Part shown: positions 32,416-41,922 of the stretch, in pieces
How the letters are laid out: every line of letters starts with the position of its first letter
Numbering within the stretch: position 1 is the stretch's first letter
Assembly: GCF_024580735.1 (NCBI RefSeq)
Contig: NZ_JANIJX010000006.1
Location: 91,865 to 155,864 of the forward strand
Direction: 5' to 3'
DNA length: 64,000 nucleotides
From: Brevibacterium moorei
GTDB lineage: Bacteria > Actinomycetota > Actinomycetes > Actinomycetales > Brevibacteriaceae
Position numbers and translations under genes: made by a program
Notes under the pieces: model-generated
Told to the model about the DNA's origin: nothing
The model's input: only the letters and a program-made list of their open reading frames with translations
Database searches by the model: none

Positions 32416-32578
32416 CGAATGATCTGGTGTTCCGGGACGCCGAGCTCCCCACCCAGGGACCAGCGCCTGTGGACACATGTGCGACCCTGCGTCGTTCCGG
32501 GCTGTGGACCGATCGGGTTGTCCACAGACGGGAATCGGCCCCTGGACCCGGGCGGTCATCCGCGCCAAAGTTGCCGGC

Positions 32579-33583
32579 ATGAGAAACGTCTTCACAGCCG
32601 AACAGGCTACCGCCGTGGGAATCCGGCACGAGGCCCTGCGCCGCGGGCTGCGCTGCTGCTTGTCCCATGTGGCCCGCGGAGCGTACATCGTTCTCGCCGA
32701 ATGTACGGGGCATCCGGAGTTCCACCGTTTCATCGACGACTCCGCGATGCTGGAAATCGTACGCAAACTGTCGGCGAACCGCTCGGATACCGGGCTGCGC
32801 GCCAGATTCTGGGCCGGCGTGCATGTGGGTCTGGTCCAGGTGGTATCCGGTATCAGGGACAGTGACGTGGTCAGCCATGAGTCGGCGGCACTGGTGCACG
32901 GCATTCCGATCCTGCAAGCACGACCCGGCCACGTGACGGTCAGCAGTCCTGACCGATCGCGGACCCAGGCCGTGCTCCGACGCCGCCAGCGCGATATCCC
33001 ATCCGCGCAGGTGTTGGGATGGGGCCAGCTCAAAGTCACCGACCCCGTCCGGACGGCTGTGGACCTGGCCGCTGACATATCGCTGGAGGCCGGGGTGATC
33101 GCGCTGGACCATCTGCTGCGGGGCGCCCCGGACGCCGGTGGAGTGCGCGGGCAGCTGGCGCTGATCGTCGAATCCGATTGGCGTTTGAGTCACAGCAGAC
33201 GGGTAAGGACCTGTCTGTCCCTGGCCACCGGGCTGGCAGAGAGCCCGGGGGAGAGCCTGTGTCTGGTCCGCTTCTACGAATGTGGAATGGTACCCGTGGT
33301 CGAACAGCAGGTGCCGATCTACGATCGGCACGGGGCCCTCATCGCCAGGGTGGACTTCCGGGTCAACGGGACGACCATCATCGAGGTCGACGGGGCGGCG
33401 AAGTACAAGACCGTTGAACAGGGCGGCTACCGGCGGGCAGGTGAGGATCCCCTGCTCGCGGAGAAGCGCCGTCAACACCGCCTCGAAGCCGAGGGGTATC
33501 GGGTGGAGCGCCCGATGTGGGCCGAGGTCGTCGATCCGAGCACATTCAAGCGCCGGATGCGGGACCTGGGCCTGCTGCCATGA
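32579..33583 (+). CDS. AbiEi-like/DUF559 nuclease-fold protein
   Basis: 334 residues from ATG 32579; upstream in-frame start rejected as the N-terminus MRNVFTAEQATAVGIRHEALRRG is the typical winged-helix opening of type IV antitoxin AbiEi-like proteins. C-terminal part (SLCLVRFYECGMVPVVEQQVPI...VDFRVNGTTIIEVDGAAKY...RHRLEAEGYRVERPMW) is a Vsr-like PD-(D/E)XK DUF559 module with a D..E-x-D set. No AbiEii toxin is adjacent. Flanked by matching palindromic repeats. Confidence 0.8.
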   Translation: MRNVFTAEQATAVGIRHEALRRGLRCCLSHVARGAYIVLAECTGHPEFHRFIDDSAMLEIVRKLSANRSDTGLRARFWAGVHVGLVQVVSGIRDSDVVSHESAALVHGIPILQARPGHVTVSSPDRSRTQAVLRRRQRDIPSAQVLGWGQLKVTDPVRTAVDLAADISLEAGVIALDHLLRGAPDAGGVRGQLALIVESDWRLSHSRRVRTCLSLATGLAESPGESLCLVRFYECGMVPVVEQQVPIYDRHGALIARVDFRVNGTTIIEVDGAAKYKTVEQGGYRRAGEDPLLAEKRRQHRLEAEGYRVERPMWAEVVDPSTFKRRMRDLGLLP

Positions 33584-33606
33584 AGCCAGGCACCGCCTCA
33601 GCGCGC

Positions 33607-33726
33607 AGACACCATACCCGCGCCGAGACACCATCCTGGCGCAAACACCAAGCCGGCGCACAGACACCAAGTCGGCGCGGGATCTACCTGCTATAGCACG
33701 TAAATCCCGCGCCAGGATGGTGTCTA
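33607..33726. repeat. Palindromic repeat element, right copy with tandem units
   Basis: Four 17-19 bp units starting AGACACCA (33607, 33626, about 33644, 33662) precede GGCGCGGGAT at 33674-33683, the same 20-bp spacer, and a 23-bp right arm 33704-33726 identical to that of the left copy. The stop codon of the adjacent acetyltransferase lies in the right arm. Confidence 0.8.
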
Positions 33727-34104
33727 TGGAAGGGCGGGGGCCAGGTGGGCGTCCCAATCGTGGTGTTCGCTGAGGAAGTGCGTCACATAGGAGCACTCCG
33801 ATCTGATGCGCAGGCCCCGGGCAACCGCATCGTCGAGCGCAGCGCGGACCACTTGGGCGGCATAGCCCCGGCCGCCGAACTCGGGGACGGTCACGGTGTG
33901 GTTGAACACGCGGGTCGTGGGTGCAGGGGCCGCAGGCGCCGTGGTCTGCACGGCGTCCCCGGCGGCCGATCCCGCCTCCGGGGACACACCCGTTCCCGAC
34001 TCATCGTAGAAGGCGGCGAAGGCCACCGGGACGTCCGGGCGTTCGGGCAATACGCCCACGTATCTGTTGGCGCCCGCGGGAATATCCACCTGCAAATTGC
34101 TCAT
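33724..34104 (-). CDS. GNAT-type N-acetyltransferase (YjdJ/NATD1-like)
   Basis: 126 residues. Small acetyltransferase of the NATD1 type: a central HTVTVPEFGGRGYAAQVVRAALDDAVARGLRI acetyl-CoA loop and a C-terminal YVTHFLSEHHDW. A 30-residue Ala/Pro-rich insert (SPEAGSAAGDAVQTTAPAAP) is unusual. Stop codon falls in the repeat element. Confidence 0.8.
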   Translation of the reverse strand: MSNLQVDIPAGANRYVGVLPERPDVPVAFAAFYDESGTGVSPEAGSAAGDAVQTTAPAAPAPTTRVFNHTVTVPEFGGRGYAAQVVRAALDDAVARGLRIRSECSYVTHFLSEHHDWDAHLAPALP

Positions 34105-34218
34105 GTCCGCATCGTACGCATAACCTGAAACACAGGGTAATGAGGTGAGTCACAAGCCCTCCGTACCATCGAGCCAGACAATCCGCGCCAGCCAATCACA
34201 GAACCGCAAGGGAGCTTC

Positions 34219-35829
34219 ATGCTCGACATCTCCGCAGACAGCCTGTACTCCGCGCTCACCCCGGCGCGCGCCATCCGCACCATCATGGAGGCCGTGACCC
34301 GGGTCGATCCGGAATCGGTTCCCGAACGCCTTTCGAGCTCCCTGCCGCACGGCACCCTGCTCTATATGCCCGGTTCCTACGGCACCTATGATGCGCTCAA
34401 AGTCCTGACCCTGACCCCGGACAACCCCGCCCGCGGACTGCCGTACATCCAGGGCACCTGCACCCTGTACGACGGCACCACACATGCCGAGTTGGCCCGC
34501 GTCGAGGGTGCCGCACTGACAGCACTGCGCACCCCGGCGGTGTCTCTGGCCGGTGTCTTCCATGCGCTGCGCCGTCGGTTCCCCACGGGGGTGCGGGTCG
34601 CGCTGTTCGGCAATGGCGTCCAGGCGCTGCCGCATCTGCGGGCCGCAGCGGCGGTCGTGCCGCTCGACCATGTCGACGTGTTCGTGCGGACCGCCGGCCG
34701 TGCCGCCGAGGTCCTGGCCGGCCTGGCGCGCACCCCCGGCCGGCCGCAGACCGCAGCTGAGCAGACCGCAGCCGAGCCGACGGGCGCGGCGGAGAAGACG
34801 ACCGGGTTGAGCTGTGCCGAGGTCCTCCAAAACACTCCGGAGGCCGCGGAGGCACTGCGCGCAGCCGATCTCGTCATCACCGTCACCTCGTCCGGCGAGC
34901 CCCTGTTCGCCGCGGCCGACGTCAAAGACGATGCCGTGGTCGTCGCAGCCGGCTCCCACGCCCCCGAACGCCGTGAATTGCCAGCGGAGCTGATGGGCCG
35001 GGCCACCGTGATCGTCGAAAGCCGGGCCGCGGTCCTGTCCGAATGCGGTGACGCCCTGCTGGCCCAGCGGGAGGGCCTGTTCGATCCCGCAGACGCGGTG
35101 ACCTTCCGTGACACCGTCGTGGCGGAGGGCCGGAATCTGCCGGACACCGGTCCTATTGTGTTCAAAACAGCCGGCATGGGCTGGGAGGACGCGGCGCTCG
35201 CGGCCTGGACATACGAAGCCCTGCGTGACTCGACCGAGTCCGGGGCGGGGACCAGCGGCACCACGGTTACAGCCGGCCACGTCGAGTCGCGGCTGGGGGA
35301 GGGGCTACGGCTGGCCGCTGCGACCTCGGCCGATATCGGGGAACTGGTGGCACTGGTCGAATCGGCCTACCGCGGCGATTCCAGCCGCGCAGGCTGGACG
35401 ACCGAGGCGGATCTGTTGGGCGGTCAGCGACTGGACGCCGAGATGGCCGCCGCGGCCCTGGCCGATCCGGACTCCGTGACCCTGGTGGTGCGCGATGGGG
35501 ACTCCGGCGCGCTGGCAGGCACTGTGCTGCTCAAACGCGAGGATGCGCGCACCGCCTACTACGGCACCTTCGCGGTGGCCCCCACCCGGCAGGGATCGGG
35601 ACTGGGCAGCGCGCTCATGGCGGTGGCACAGGACTGGGCGCGGGAGCACTGGGCGGCGAGCCGGATGCGGATGACGGTGATCAACAAGCGCTCCGACCTC
35701 ATCGCCTATTATGAGCGCAAGCGGTGGGCGCGCACGGGCGCCACGGAGCCCTTCCCGTACGGCCAGCCGCGCTTCGGCATTCCGAAGGTCGACGATCTGG
35801 AGTTCGTCGAACTGGCCCTGGACCTGTAG
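34219..35829 (+). CDS. Ornithine cyclodeaminase/mu-crystallin - GNAT fusion protein
   Basis: 536 residues. About 1-350 match the ornithine cyclodeaminase/mu-crystallin family: LLYMPGSYGTYDALKVLTL, ARVEGAALTALRTPAVS, a Rossmann motif VALFGNGVQALPHL, ADLVITVTSSGEPLF and VFKTAGMGWEDAALA. Residues about 360-536 are a complete GNAT domain (FAVAPTRQGSGLGSALMAVAQDWA; MTVINKRSDLIAYYERKRW). Family reactions include ornithine-to-proline or reversible imine reduction; the attached acetyltransferase suggests an amino compound that is also acetylated. Substrate unknown. Confidence 0.85.
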   Translation: MLDISADSLYSALTPARAIRTIMEAVTRVDPESVPERLSSSLPHGTLLYMPGSYGTYDALKVLTLTPDNPARGLPYIQGTCTLYDGTTHAELARVEGAALTALRTPAVSLAGVFHALRRRFPTGVRVALFGNGVQALPHLRAAAAVVPLDHVDVFVRTAGRAAEVLAGLARTPGRPQTAAEQTAAEPTGAAEKTTGLSCAEVLQNTPEAAEALRAADLVITVTSSGEPLFAAADVKDDAVVVAAGSHAPERRELPAELMGRATVIVESRAAVLSECGDALLAQREGLFDPADAVTFRDTVVAEGRNLPDTGPIVFKTAGMGWEDAALAAWTYEALRDSTESGAGTSGTTVTAGHVESRLGEGLRLAAATSADIGELVALVESAYRGDSSRAGWTTEADLLGGQRLDAEMAAAALADPDSVTLVVRDGDSGALAGTVLLKREDARTAYYGTFAVAPTRQGSGLGSALMAVAQDWAREHWAASRMRMTVINKRSDLIAYYERKRWARTGATEPFPYGQPRFGIPKVDDLEFVELALDL

Positions 35830-35889
35830 CCGAGTGACCCGAACGGCTCGAACCCGAGTACCGAGGACCCGGACGGCTCAAACAAGAGC

Positions 35890-35936
35890 AGGCACTTCGG
35901 TCCGATTTCCCTGCCGGGAATCAGACCGAAGTGCCT
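35890..35936. terminator. Terminator hairpin between convergent genes
   Basis: AGGCACTTCGGTC at 35890-35902 pairs with GACCGAAGTGCCT at 35924-35936, with partial inner pairing. Lies between stops at 35829 and 36013. Confidence 0.75.
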
Positions 35937-36012
35937 GCGAATGTGAGGCCTGGGGCGCCTGGCCCGGAACGTTTAGACCGGGACGCCAGGACTAGGGGGC
36001 GGGGGAGGGTGC

Positions 36013-37434
36013 CTAGAACAGGCTGGCGGGCCAGACCAGGCCGCCCACCAGCAGGACCGGGCCGACGACGACCATCGACATGCCGAACCACGTGAAGATC
36101 CGCACCAGCTTGGGCTTCTCGGACTCGGGCGCGGTGGCCACGGCGGTGGCGCCGTTGGTGGAGAAGGGGCTGACGTCGACCACTGCCGAGCAGATGCCCA
36201 GCGCTGCGATGAGCGCCCAGCCGGGCAGCGCGCCGTCGGCGACCATCGGCAGGGCCAGCGGGATGAGTGCTGCCAGGATGCCGGTGGTCGAGGCGAAGGC
36301 GGAGACCAGACCGCCGACCAGGCACAGGACGAAGGCGGCGATGAGCGGGGAGCCGATGGACTTGGCCCCCTGGCCCAGCAGTTCGACGGCGCCCATTTCC
36401 TCGAGTACGCCCACATAGGTGATGATGCCGCCGACCAACAACACGGTCGACCAGTCGATCTTCGTGATCGCGCCCTTGGAAGCGCTGGGGTCCAACAGCA
36501 GCAGAATCGCCGAGAGGCCGAAGCAGATCAGGCCGATGTCGGGCTTCTGACCGAAGGCGGCCAGCACGACGACACTGGCCAGCAGTACGACGATGGCCAC
36601 ACAGGTGACGATCTGCATCCAGGTCAGGCCCTTGACTGCGGTCGCCTCTGCGCCGGTGTGGGCGTCATCGGCGGTGAACATCGCCTGGTCCTCGTCGTCC
36701 TCGCCGAACTGCACGGTGGACGTCGAGGCCTTGCCGCGGCTGATCGCCGAGGCGCCGGACTTGGGCTGGTAGACGGGATTGTCGTTGTGTTCCATATCCG
36801 GTCCGGTCACCGCCAGGCGCTTCGCCGCGCGGTGGGCGCGGAAGGAGTCCCGGCCCAGCACCAGATAAGCGGCGATGAGCATGAGCGCATAGGTCGCCAG
36901 CGCGATTCCGAACAACTGGAAGCCGCCCAGGTCGATGCCCGCATTGTTCGCGGTGCCATAGGTGACGATGCCGTAGAGGCTGGTCGGGGCGAAACCGCCG
37001 GCGCCGATGGCAAAGCAGATCGACATGCCCATGAGGGCGAAGTTGACGTTGTAGCGCCGTGCCACCTGCATGCCGATGGGCATCATCACCAGACCGGCCA
37101 GGGGCGCGCCCATGGCGGAGATGCAGCCGGTGAGCACGAAGAACACGAAGGGCAACACCAGTGGATTGGCGCCGACCTTGGACAGGGCCATGTCGATCAA
37201 CCGGTCAACGGTGCCGTTGGTCTGCGCGATCGCGAAGAACAGGGTCACTCCGACCAGCAGCACCATGATGTCCAGGGGGAAGCCCGCGACGATGTCCGCA
37301 GCCTTCATATGTGCGATCGTCAGGCCGACGCCCGCAGCGCCGGCGAGCATCAGCACGCCGATGTGGACACCGCGGATGGCACCGACGGCGAAGATGGCGA
37401 TGAATATCAGGATCGCGACTAACTGGGCGGTCAA
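36013..37434 (-). CDS. MatC/SLC13-type dicarboxylate carrier
   Basis: 473 residues from TTG 37434, chosen because AGAAGGAG sits eight bases upstream; longer starts add no domain. The N-terminal 200 residues (IRGVHIGVLMLAGAAGVGLTI; LTGCISAMGAPLAGLVMMPIGM) fit the MatC N-terminal family; a hydrophilic loop near 225-275 separates two halves; the second half has STNGATAVATAPES. About 12 membrane spans. Likely malonate or C4-dicarboxylate uptake. Confidence 0.8.
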   Translation of the reverse strand: MTAQLVAILIFIAIFAVGAIRGVHIGVLMLAGAAGVGLTIAHMKAADIVAGFPLDIMVLLVGVTLFFAIAQTNGTVDRLIDMALSKVGANPLVLPFVFFVLTGCISAMGAPLAGLVMMPIGMQVARRYNVNFALMGMSICFAIGAGGFAPTSLYGIVTYGTANNAGIDLGGFQLFGIALATYALMLIAAYLVLGRDSFRAHRAAKRLAVTGPDMEHNDNPVYQPKSGASAISRGKASTSTVQFGEDDEDQAMFTADDAHTGAEATAVKGLTWMQIVTCVAIVVLLASVVVLAAFGQKPDIGLICFGLSAILLLLDPSASKGAITKIDWSTVLLVGGIITYVGVLEEMGAVELLGQGAKSIGSPLIAAFVLCLVGGLVSAFASTTGILAALIPLALPMVADGALPGWALIAALGICSAVVDVSPFSTNGATAVATAPESEKPKLVRIFTWFGMSMVVVGPVLLVGGLVWPASLF

Positions 37435-37625
37435 AAGCAGGGCTCCTTCTGGGAGACGGTGGATGGGCCGGCGCACCTGGTGGGGTGCCGCCGGCGGTGA
37501 ACGAAGCGCGCACTCCAGTGTGCCGCCGCGTGGACAGGATTTGTCATCCAAACGTACGGCAATCACTCAGCTTTGGCGCATATCTACAAGGGCGTGTCGG
37601 AACCGGCCGGGTCTAGGGTGGGACC

Positions 37626-38897
37626 ATGACGACTGATTCAGCGCAGCCATCGCACGCGCAGCCCGCCATGGGCACCTCCGCCGACCGCCCGCTCGCCCCG
37701 GAAACACTGGTAGTCGATCTGGGCCGGCCCGACCGAGCCCACGATGCGCCCTTGAACCCTCCGGTGGTCTTCACCTCGACCTTCATCGGGACCGAGGACA
37801 TCACGGCCGATGACTACGGCTACGCCCGCTTCGGCAATCCCACCTGGGATCCGTTCGAATCCGCCCTGGCCACGCTGGAGGGTGCGAAGCTGCCCGGACT
37901 GGTGTTCGCCTCGGGCCTGGCGGCGATATCCGCTGCCCTGGAGACGGTGGCCCCCGGCGGCACCGTCATCATGCCCGAGCACTGCTATATGGGCGCGCTG
38001 TCGGGTGCGGGGGCGACGGCGGCCTCGGGCCGCTTCGACCTGGTCACCGTCGATATCGCCGACACCGAGGCCGTGCTCGCCGCGGTGCGCACGGCCACTG
38101 CCGCGCACGCCACCGCCACATCCGGGGCCGACTCCCAGACCGGTGGTGCGCAGGACGCGGCGGGCACCGAACGCGCGGTGCTGCTGTGGATCGAAAGCCC
38201 CACGAACCCCATGCTCGAGGTCGCCGATATGCCCGCGCTGATCACCGGCGCGCACGCGGCCGGGGCCTATGTCTGCGTGGACAACACGTTCGCGACCCCA
38301 CTGGTCCAGAAGCCGTTGGAAATGGACGCGGATCTGGTCGTGCACTCGGCCACGAAGTACATCGCGGGGCACTCGGACGTGGTGCTCGGCGCCGTCCTGA
38401 CCTCGCGCGAGGACCTGCGCGAGGCGGTCCTGACCCGCCGCTCGATCCACGGCGGGATCGCGGGCCCCATGGAGGTGTGGCTGGGTCTGCGGGGCCTGCG
38501 GACCATGGCGCTGCGCGTCGAGCGCTCGATGTCGAACGCGCAGCTGCTGGCCGAACGCCTGGCGGATCTGGCGGAGGTCGTGCCCGGAATGAGCGTGCGC
38601 TATCCCGGCCTGCCCACCGACCCCGGCCATGCGCGCGCCGCGGCCCAGATGTCAGGCGGCTTCGGTTCCATCATCTGCGTGGACATGGGTAGTGCCGAGG
38701 CGGCGGTGCGCGTGGCGGAGGCGGTGCGGCTGTTCACCCCGGCGACCTCCCTGGGCGGGGTGGAGAGCCTGATCGAGCGGCGGCGCAGGCACGCCGCAGA
38801 ACCGGAGTCCGTCCCCGCCGGCCTGTTGCGCCTGAGCATCGGCATCGAGCACGTCGAGGATCTGTGGGACGACCTCCGGTCGGCCATTCAGGACTGA
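37626..38897 (+). CDS. Trans-sulfuration PLP enzyme (cystathionine gamma-synthase/lyase family)
   Basis: 423 residues from ATG 37626. Fold-type I Cys/Met-metabolism enzyme: GTEDITADDYGYARFGNPTW, substrate loop GGTVIMPEHCYMG, WIESPTNPMLEVADMPA, DNTFATPLVQKPLEMDADLV and the PLP lysine in HSATKYIAGHSDVV; LGGVESLIERR near the end. Two Ala/Thr-rich inserts. Reaction (synthase, gamma-lyase or beta-lyase) cannot be settled by motif. Confidence 0.88.
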   Translation: MTTDSAQPSHAQPAMGTSADRPLAPETLVVDLGRPDRAHDAPLNPPVVFTSTFIGTEDITADDYGYARFGNPTWDPFESALATLEGAKLPGLVFASGLAAISAALETVAPGGTVIMPEHCYMGALSGAGATAASGRFDLVTVDIADTEAVLAAVRTATAAHATATSGADSQTGGAQDAAGTERAVLLWIESPTNPMLEVADMPALITGAHAAGAYVCVDNTFATPLVQKPLEMDADLVVHSATKYIAGHSDVVLGAVLTSREDLREAVLTRRSIHGGIAGPMEVWLGLRGLRTMALRVERSMSNAQLLAERLADLAEVVPGMSVRYPGLPTDPGHARAAAQMSGGFGSIICVDMGSAEAAVRVAEAVRLFTPATSLGGVESLIERRRRHAAEPESVPAGLLRLSIGIEHVEDLWDDLRSAIQD

Positions 38898-38902
38898 ATC
38901 AT

Positions 38903-40549
38903 TCAGCCCTGTGCCTGCCGCAGGTCGACTTTGCGGACCTTGCCGGAGGCGTTGCGGGGCAGGGTGTCGACGAAGACGAGGTCCTTGGGTTGTTTGAAGC
39001 GGGCCAGTCGGTCGTCGAGCCAGGTGCGCAGTTCGTCCAGGGTCAGCTGGGCTCCTTCGCGCAGCGCAACGGCGGCGATGGGGACTTCGCCCCAGCGTTC
39101 GTCGGGGCGGCGGTAGACGGCTGCTTCTAGGACGGCTGGGTGGTCGAAGAGGACGTTTTCGACTTCGGTGCAGTAGATGTTCTCGCCGCCGGAGATGATC
39201 ATGTCCTTGGCGCGGTCGACGATGTAGAGGAAGCCCTCGTCGTCGGCGCGGACGAGGTCTCCGGAGTGGAACCAGCCGCCGGTGAAGGCTTTGGCGGTTT
39301 CTTCTGGTTTGCGCCAGTAGCCCTGCATGAGGTTGGGGCCCTGGTAGACGAGTTCGCCGACTTCGCCTGGGGTGACATCGTTCATCGCCGGATCGACGAT
39401 GCGCGTCTGCAGCGTGGGCAGGGGCTTGCCGATCGAACCGATCTTGCGCAGGGAGTCCGGCCCGGACAGGCTGCAGGTCACCGGCGACATCTCCGTTTGC
39501 CCGAGGGCCGCCACGATGTTCGTGCCGGGGAAGCTGCGCGCCATGTGCCGCAGCAGATTCTCACTGGCCGGGGCCGCGCCCCAGCAGATCACGCGCAGGG
39601 CCAGGTCCCAGTCGCCACCGCCGGGCCTGCCCGCGTCCCTGGCATCGCACAGCTGCTGCCACTGCTGGGGGACGTTGAAGGTGAAGTTCGCGCCCTCGGC
39701 CTCATAGGCGTCGAGCACCTCGACGGGGTTGAAGGCACCCAGCGGGTGGATGACGGAGGTGGCCCCCATCGTGATATTGCCCGCCATATTGCCCCAGGAC
39801 GCGGTGTGGAAGAACGGCGCGGTGACGAAGCAGACGTCGTCGGTGCGGACCTCGTTGACGCGGATGATGGTGTTCGCCTGCGAGACCATGTTCATATAGT
39901 CCAACATTGCGCCCTTGGGCCGGCCGGTGGTCCCGGAGGTGTACATGATCATGCAGGTCGTGTACTCGGCGACATCGGGTGCGATGAAATCGGCGGGGTC
40001 CTCCGCGGCCAGCGCGGCATGGCGTTCGAGGACGGGCGGGCAGGCGGGCGCGGCGGCGATGGCGGCCTCGGCCAGGCCCGTTTCACCCGGGACCTCCGAA
40101 TCGAAGACGAGGATCCGCGACAGCGCGGCGGCCCGGCCCGCGGCCTGCGCATAATCGGTGATCCGGGGCAACAGGGCGGGATCGACGAAGACGGTATTGG
40201 CGTCCGCGTCGTCGAGGATGTAGGCGATCTCCGGGGTTGTCAGGCGGGTGTTGATGGGCACGAAGATCGCGCCCAGCCGGTTGGCGGCCATGGCGGCGAC
40301 GATGTGGCCGATGTGGTTGAGCGCCAGGGTGGCTATCCGGTCGCCGTGCCCGACTCCGCGGCGGTCCAGCGCGGCGGCGGTGTGCTCGATCAGCTGGTTG
40401 ATCCGTCCCCAGGTGTACGGCACACCGCGGTGTTTGAAGGCGATGACATCGGGGCGGACCCTGGCATGTCCGAGGATCTGCTGGTTCCAGTGGTTGCGGC
40501 GGACCGCGGTGGGGATTCCGGTGGAGGTGTCCGGGGCGGGCTGGGTCAA
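38903..40549 (-). CDS. Acyl-CoA synthetase (AMP-binding, FadD-like)
   Basis: 548 residues from TTG 40549, which follows AGGAG; the longer frame upstream includes non-coding leader. ANL motifs: MYTSGTTGRPKGAML (P-loop), ALGQTEMSPV, GWFHSGDLVRADDEGFLYIVDRAKDMIISGGENIY, and lysine in NASGKVRKVDL. Activates a carboxylic acid to its CoA ester with ATP. First of three ligases in the acyl-CoA cluster. Confidence 0.9.
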   Translation of the reverse strand: MTQPAPDTSTGIPTAVRRNHWNQQILGHARVRPDVIAFKHRGVPYTWGRINQLIEHTAAALDRRGVGHGDRIATLALNHIGHIVAAMAANRLGAIFVPINTRLTTPEIAYILDDADANTVFVDPALLPRITDYAQAAGRAAALSRILVFDSEVPGETGLAEAAIAAAPACPPVLERHAALAAEDPADFIAPDVAEYTTCMIMYTSGTTGRPKGAMLDYMNMVSQANTIIRVNEVRTDDVCFVTAPFFHTASWGNMAGNITMGATSVIHPLGAFNPVEVLDAYEAEGANFTFNVPQQWQQLCDARDAGRPGGGDWDLALRVICWGAAPASENLLRHMARSFPGTNIVAALGQTEMSPVTCSLSGPDSLRKIGSIGKPLPTLQTRIVDPAMNDVTPGEVGELVYQGPNLMQGYWRKPEETAKAFTGGWFHSGDLVRADDEGFLYIVDRAKDMIISGGENIYCTEVENVLFDHPAVLEAAVYRRPDERWGEVPIAAVALREGAQLTLDELRTWLDDRLARFKQPKDLVFVDTLPRNASGKVRKVDLRQAQG

Positions 40550-40736
40550 GGTGTACTCCTTTGTACTGCTTTGTACTGCGCATTTTCGTGCTGCGCATTG
40601 TGCTTTGTGATCGGGTCCGGACCGGGGGCCTGGTGCGGGATAGACGGGAAGGGCCGTGCGATTCACATCACGCCGCCGCCGCAGTGCATCCTTCGCGGGA
40701 TGGGCTGCGACGACGGCGTGATGGGTGGAAGGGACC

Positions 40737-41912
40737 TCAGTTCAGCGTGTAGCGCTTCTGCAGTTCCTTGCCGATGATGTACTTCATGACCTCGGTGGTG
40801 CCACCGTAGATCGGCTGGATCCGGCTGTCGCGGAACGCCCGGGCGATCGGGTACTCGTTCATGAAGCCGTAGCCGCCGAACAGCTGTAGGCAGCGGGTGA
40901 CCAGCTCGACCTGCAGGTCGGAGGTCAGCCACTTGGCCTTTGCGGCCTCGGTCGCGGTGAGCTCACCGGCATTCAGGGCCAGGGCGCAGCGGTCCAGATA
41001 GGCCTCGGCGGCGTCCACCCTGGTCTCCAGCTCGGCCAGCGTGAACTGGGTGTTCTGGAAGTCCCCGATGGTCCCGCCGAAGGCCTTGCGGTTGAACACG
41101 TACTCCCCGGTCCAGTCCAGGGCCGCGCGGCAGGCCGCGACGGCACCGGAGGCGATCGACAGGCGCTCGAAGGGCAGATTGGCCATCAGGTGTTTGAAGC
41201 CCTGGCCCTCCTGGCCCAGCAGATTGCCCGCCGGGACCCTGACGTCGGTGAAGAACAGCTCGGAGGTGTCCTGGGCCGCCAGGCCCACCTTGTCGAGGTT
41301 GCGGCCGCGCTCGAAGCCGGGGGTGCCGGCGTCGACGATGATGAGCGAGGTCCCGCGGGAGGGCTTGACGTCCATGTCGGTGCGGGCCACGACGACGACG
41401 AAATCGGCGTTCTGGCCGTTGGTGATGAACGTCTTCGAACCATTGATGATCCAGTCGCCCGAACCGTCGTCCGCGCGCACCGCGCGGGTCGTGATGCCCT
41501 GCAGGTCCGAGCCGGCGCCCGGTTCTGTCATGGCGATCGCTGCGATCAGCTCGCCTGCGACCAGGCCGGGCAGGTACTTCTGCTTCTGTTCCTCGTTTCC
41601 GAAGCTCAGCAGATAGCCGGGCACGATCCCGTCGGAGACGCCCCAGCCACCGGTGCATCCGCCCAGGCCGCGCTTGGCGACCTCCTCGCTGATGACCATG
41701 TGGAAGCGGAAGTCGTCGACTCCTGCACCGCCGTACTCCTCGGGCTGGGAGAACCCGATCAGGCCGGCCTCGGCGGCCTTCTTCCAGATCTCGCGCCCGG
41801 TGTTCTTGGCCTGTTCCCACTCCTCGCGGTGGGGCGCCATTTCCTTCTCGAGGAAAGCGGCGACGGTGCCGCGGAAGGCCTCGTGGTCCTCTTCATAGAG
41901 ATTGCGCTTCAT
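40737..41912 (-). CDS. Acyl-CoA dehydrogenase
   Basis: 391 residues from ATG 41912. FAD-binding AMTEPGAGSDLQGI, IINGSKTFITNGQNAD, and C-terminal LQLFGGYGFMNEYPIARAFRDSRIQPIYGGTTEVMKYIIG with the catalytic glutamate position in GGTTE. Introduces the alpha-beta double bond. Eleven bases downstream of the thiolase gene, so one operon. Confidence 0.93.
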   Translation of the reverse strand: MKRNLYEEDHEAFRGTVAAFLEKEMAPHREEWEQAKNTGREIWKKAAEAGLIGFSQPEEYGGAGVDDFRFHMVISEEVAKRGLGGCTGGWGVSDGIVPGYLLSFGNEEQKQKYLPGLVAGELIAAIAMTEPGAGSDLQGITTRAVRADDGSGDWIINGSKTFITNGQNADFVVVVARTDMDVKPSRGTSLIIVDAGTPGFERGRNLDKVGLAAQDTSELFFTDVRVPAGNLLGQEGQGFKHLMANLPFERLSIASGAVAACRAALDWTGEYVFNRKAFGGTIGDFQNTQFTLAELETRVDAAEAYLDRCALALNAGELTATEAAKAKWLTSDLQVELVTRCLQLFGGYGFMNEYPIARAFRDSRIQPIYGGTTEVMKYIIGKELQKRYTLN

Positions 41913-41922
41913 CGCATCCTCC

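Noticed and set aside
32258..33796. 512-codon minus-strand frame opposite the AbiEi-like gene
   Set aside because: Antisense shadow; begins in the palindromic repeat and has no domain.
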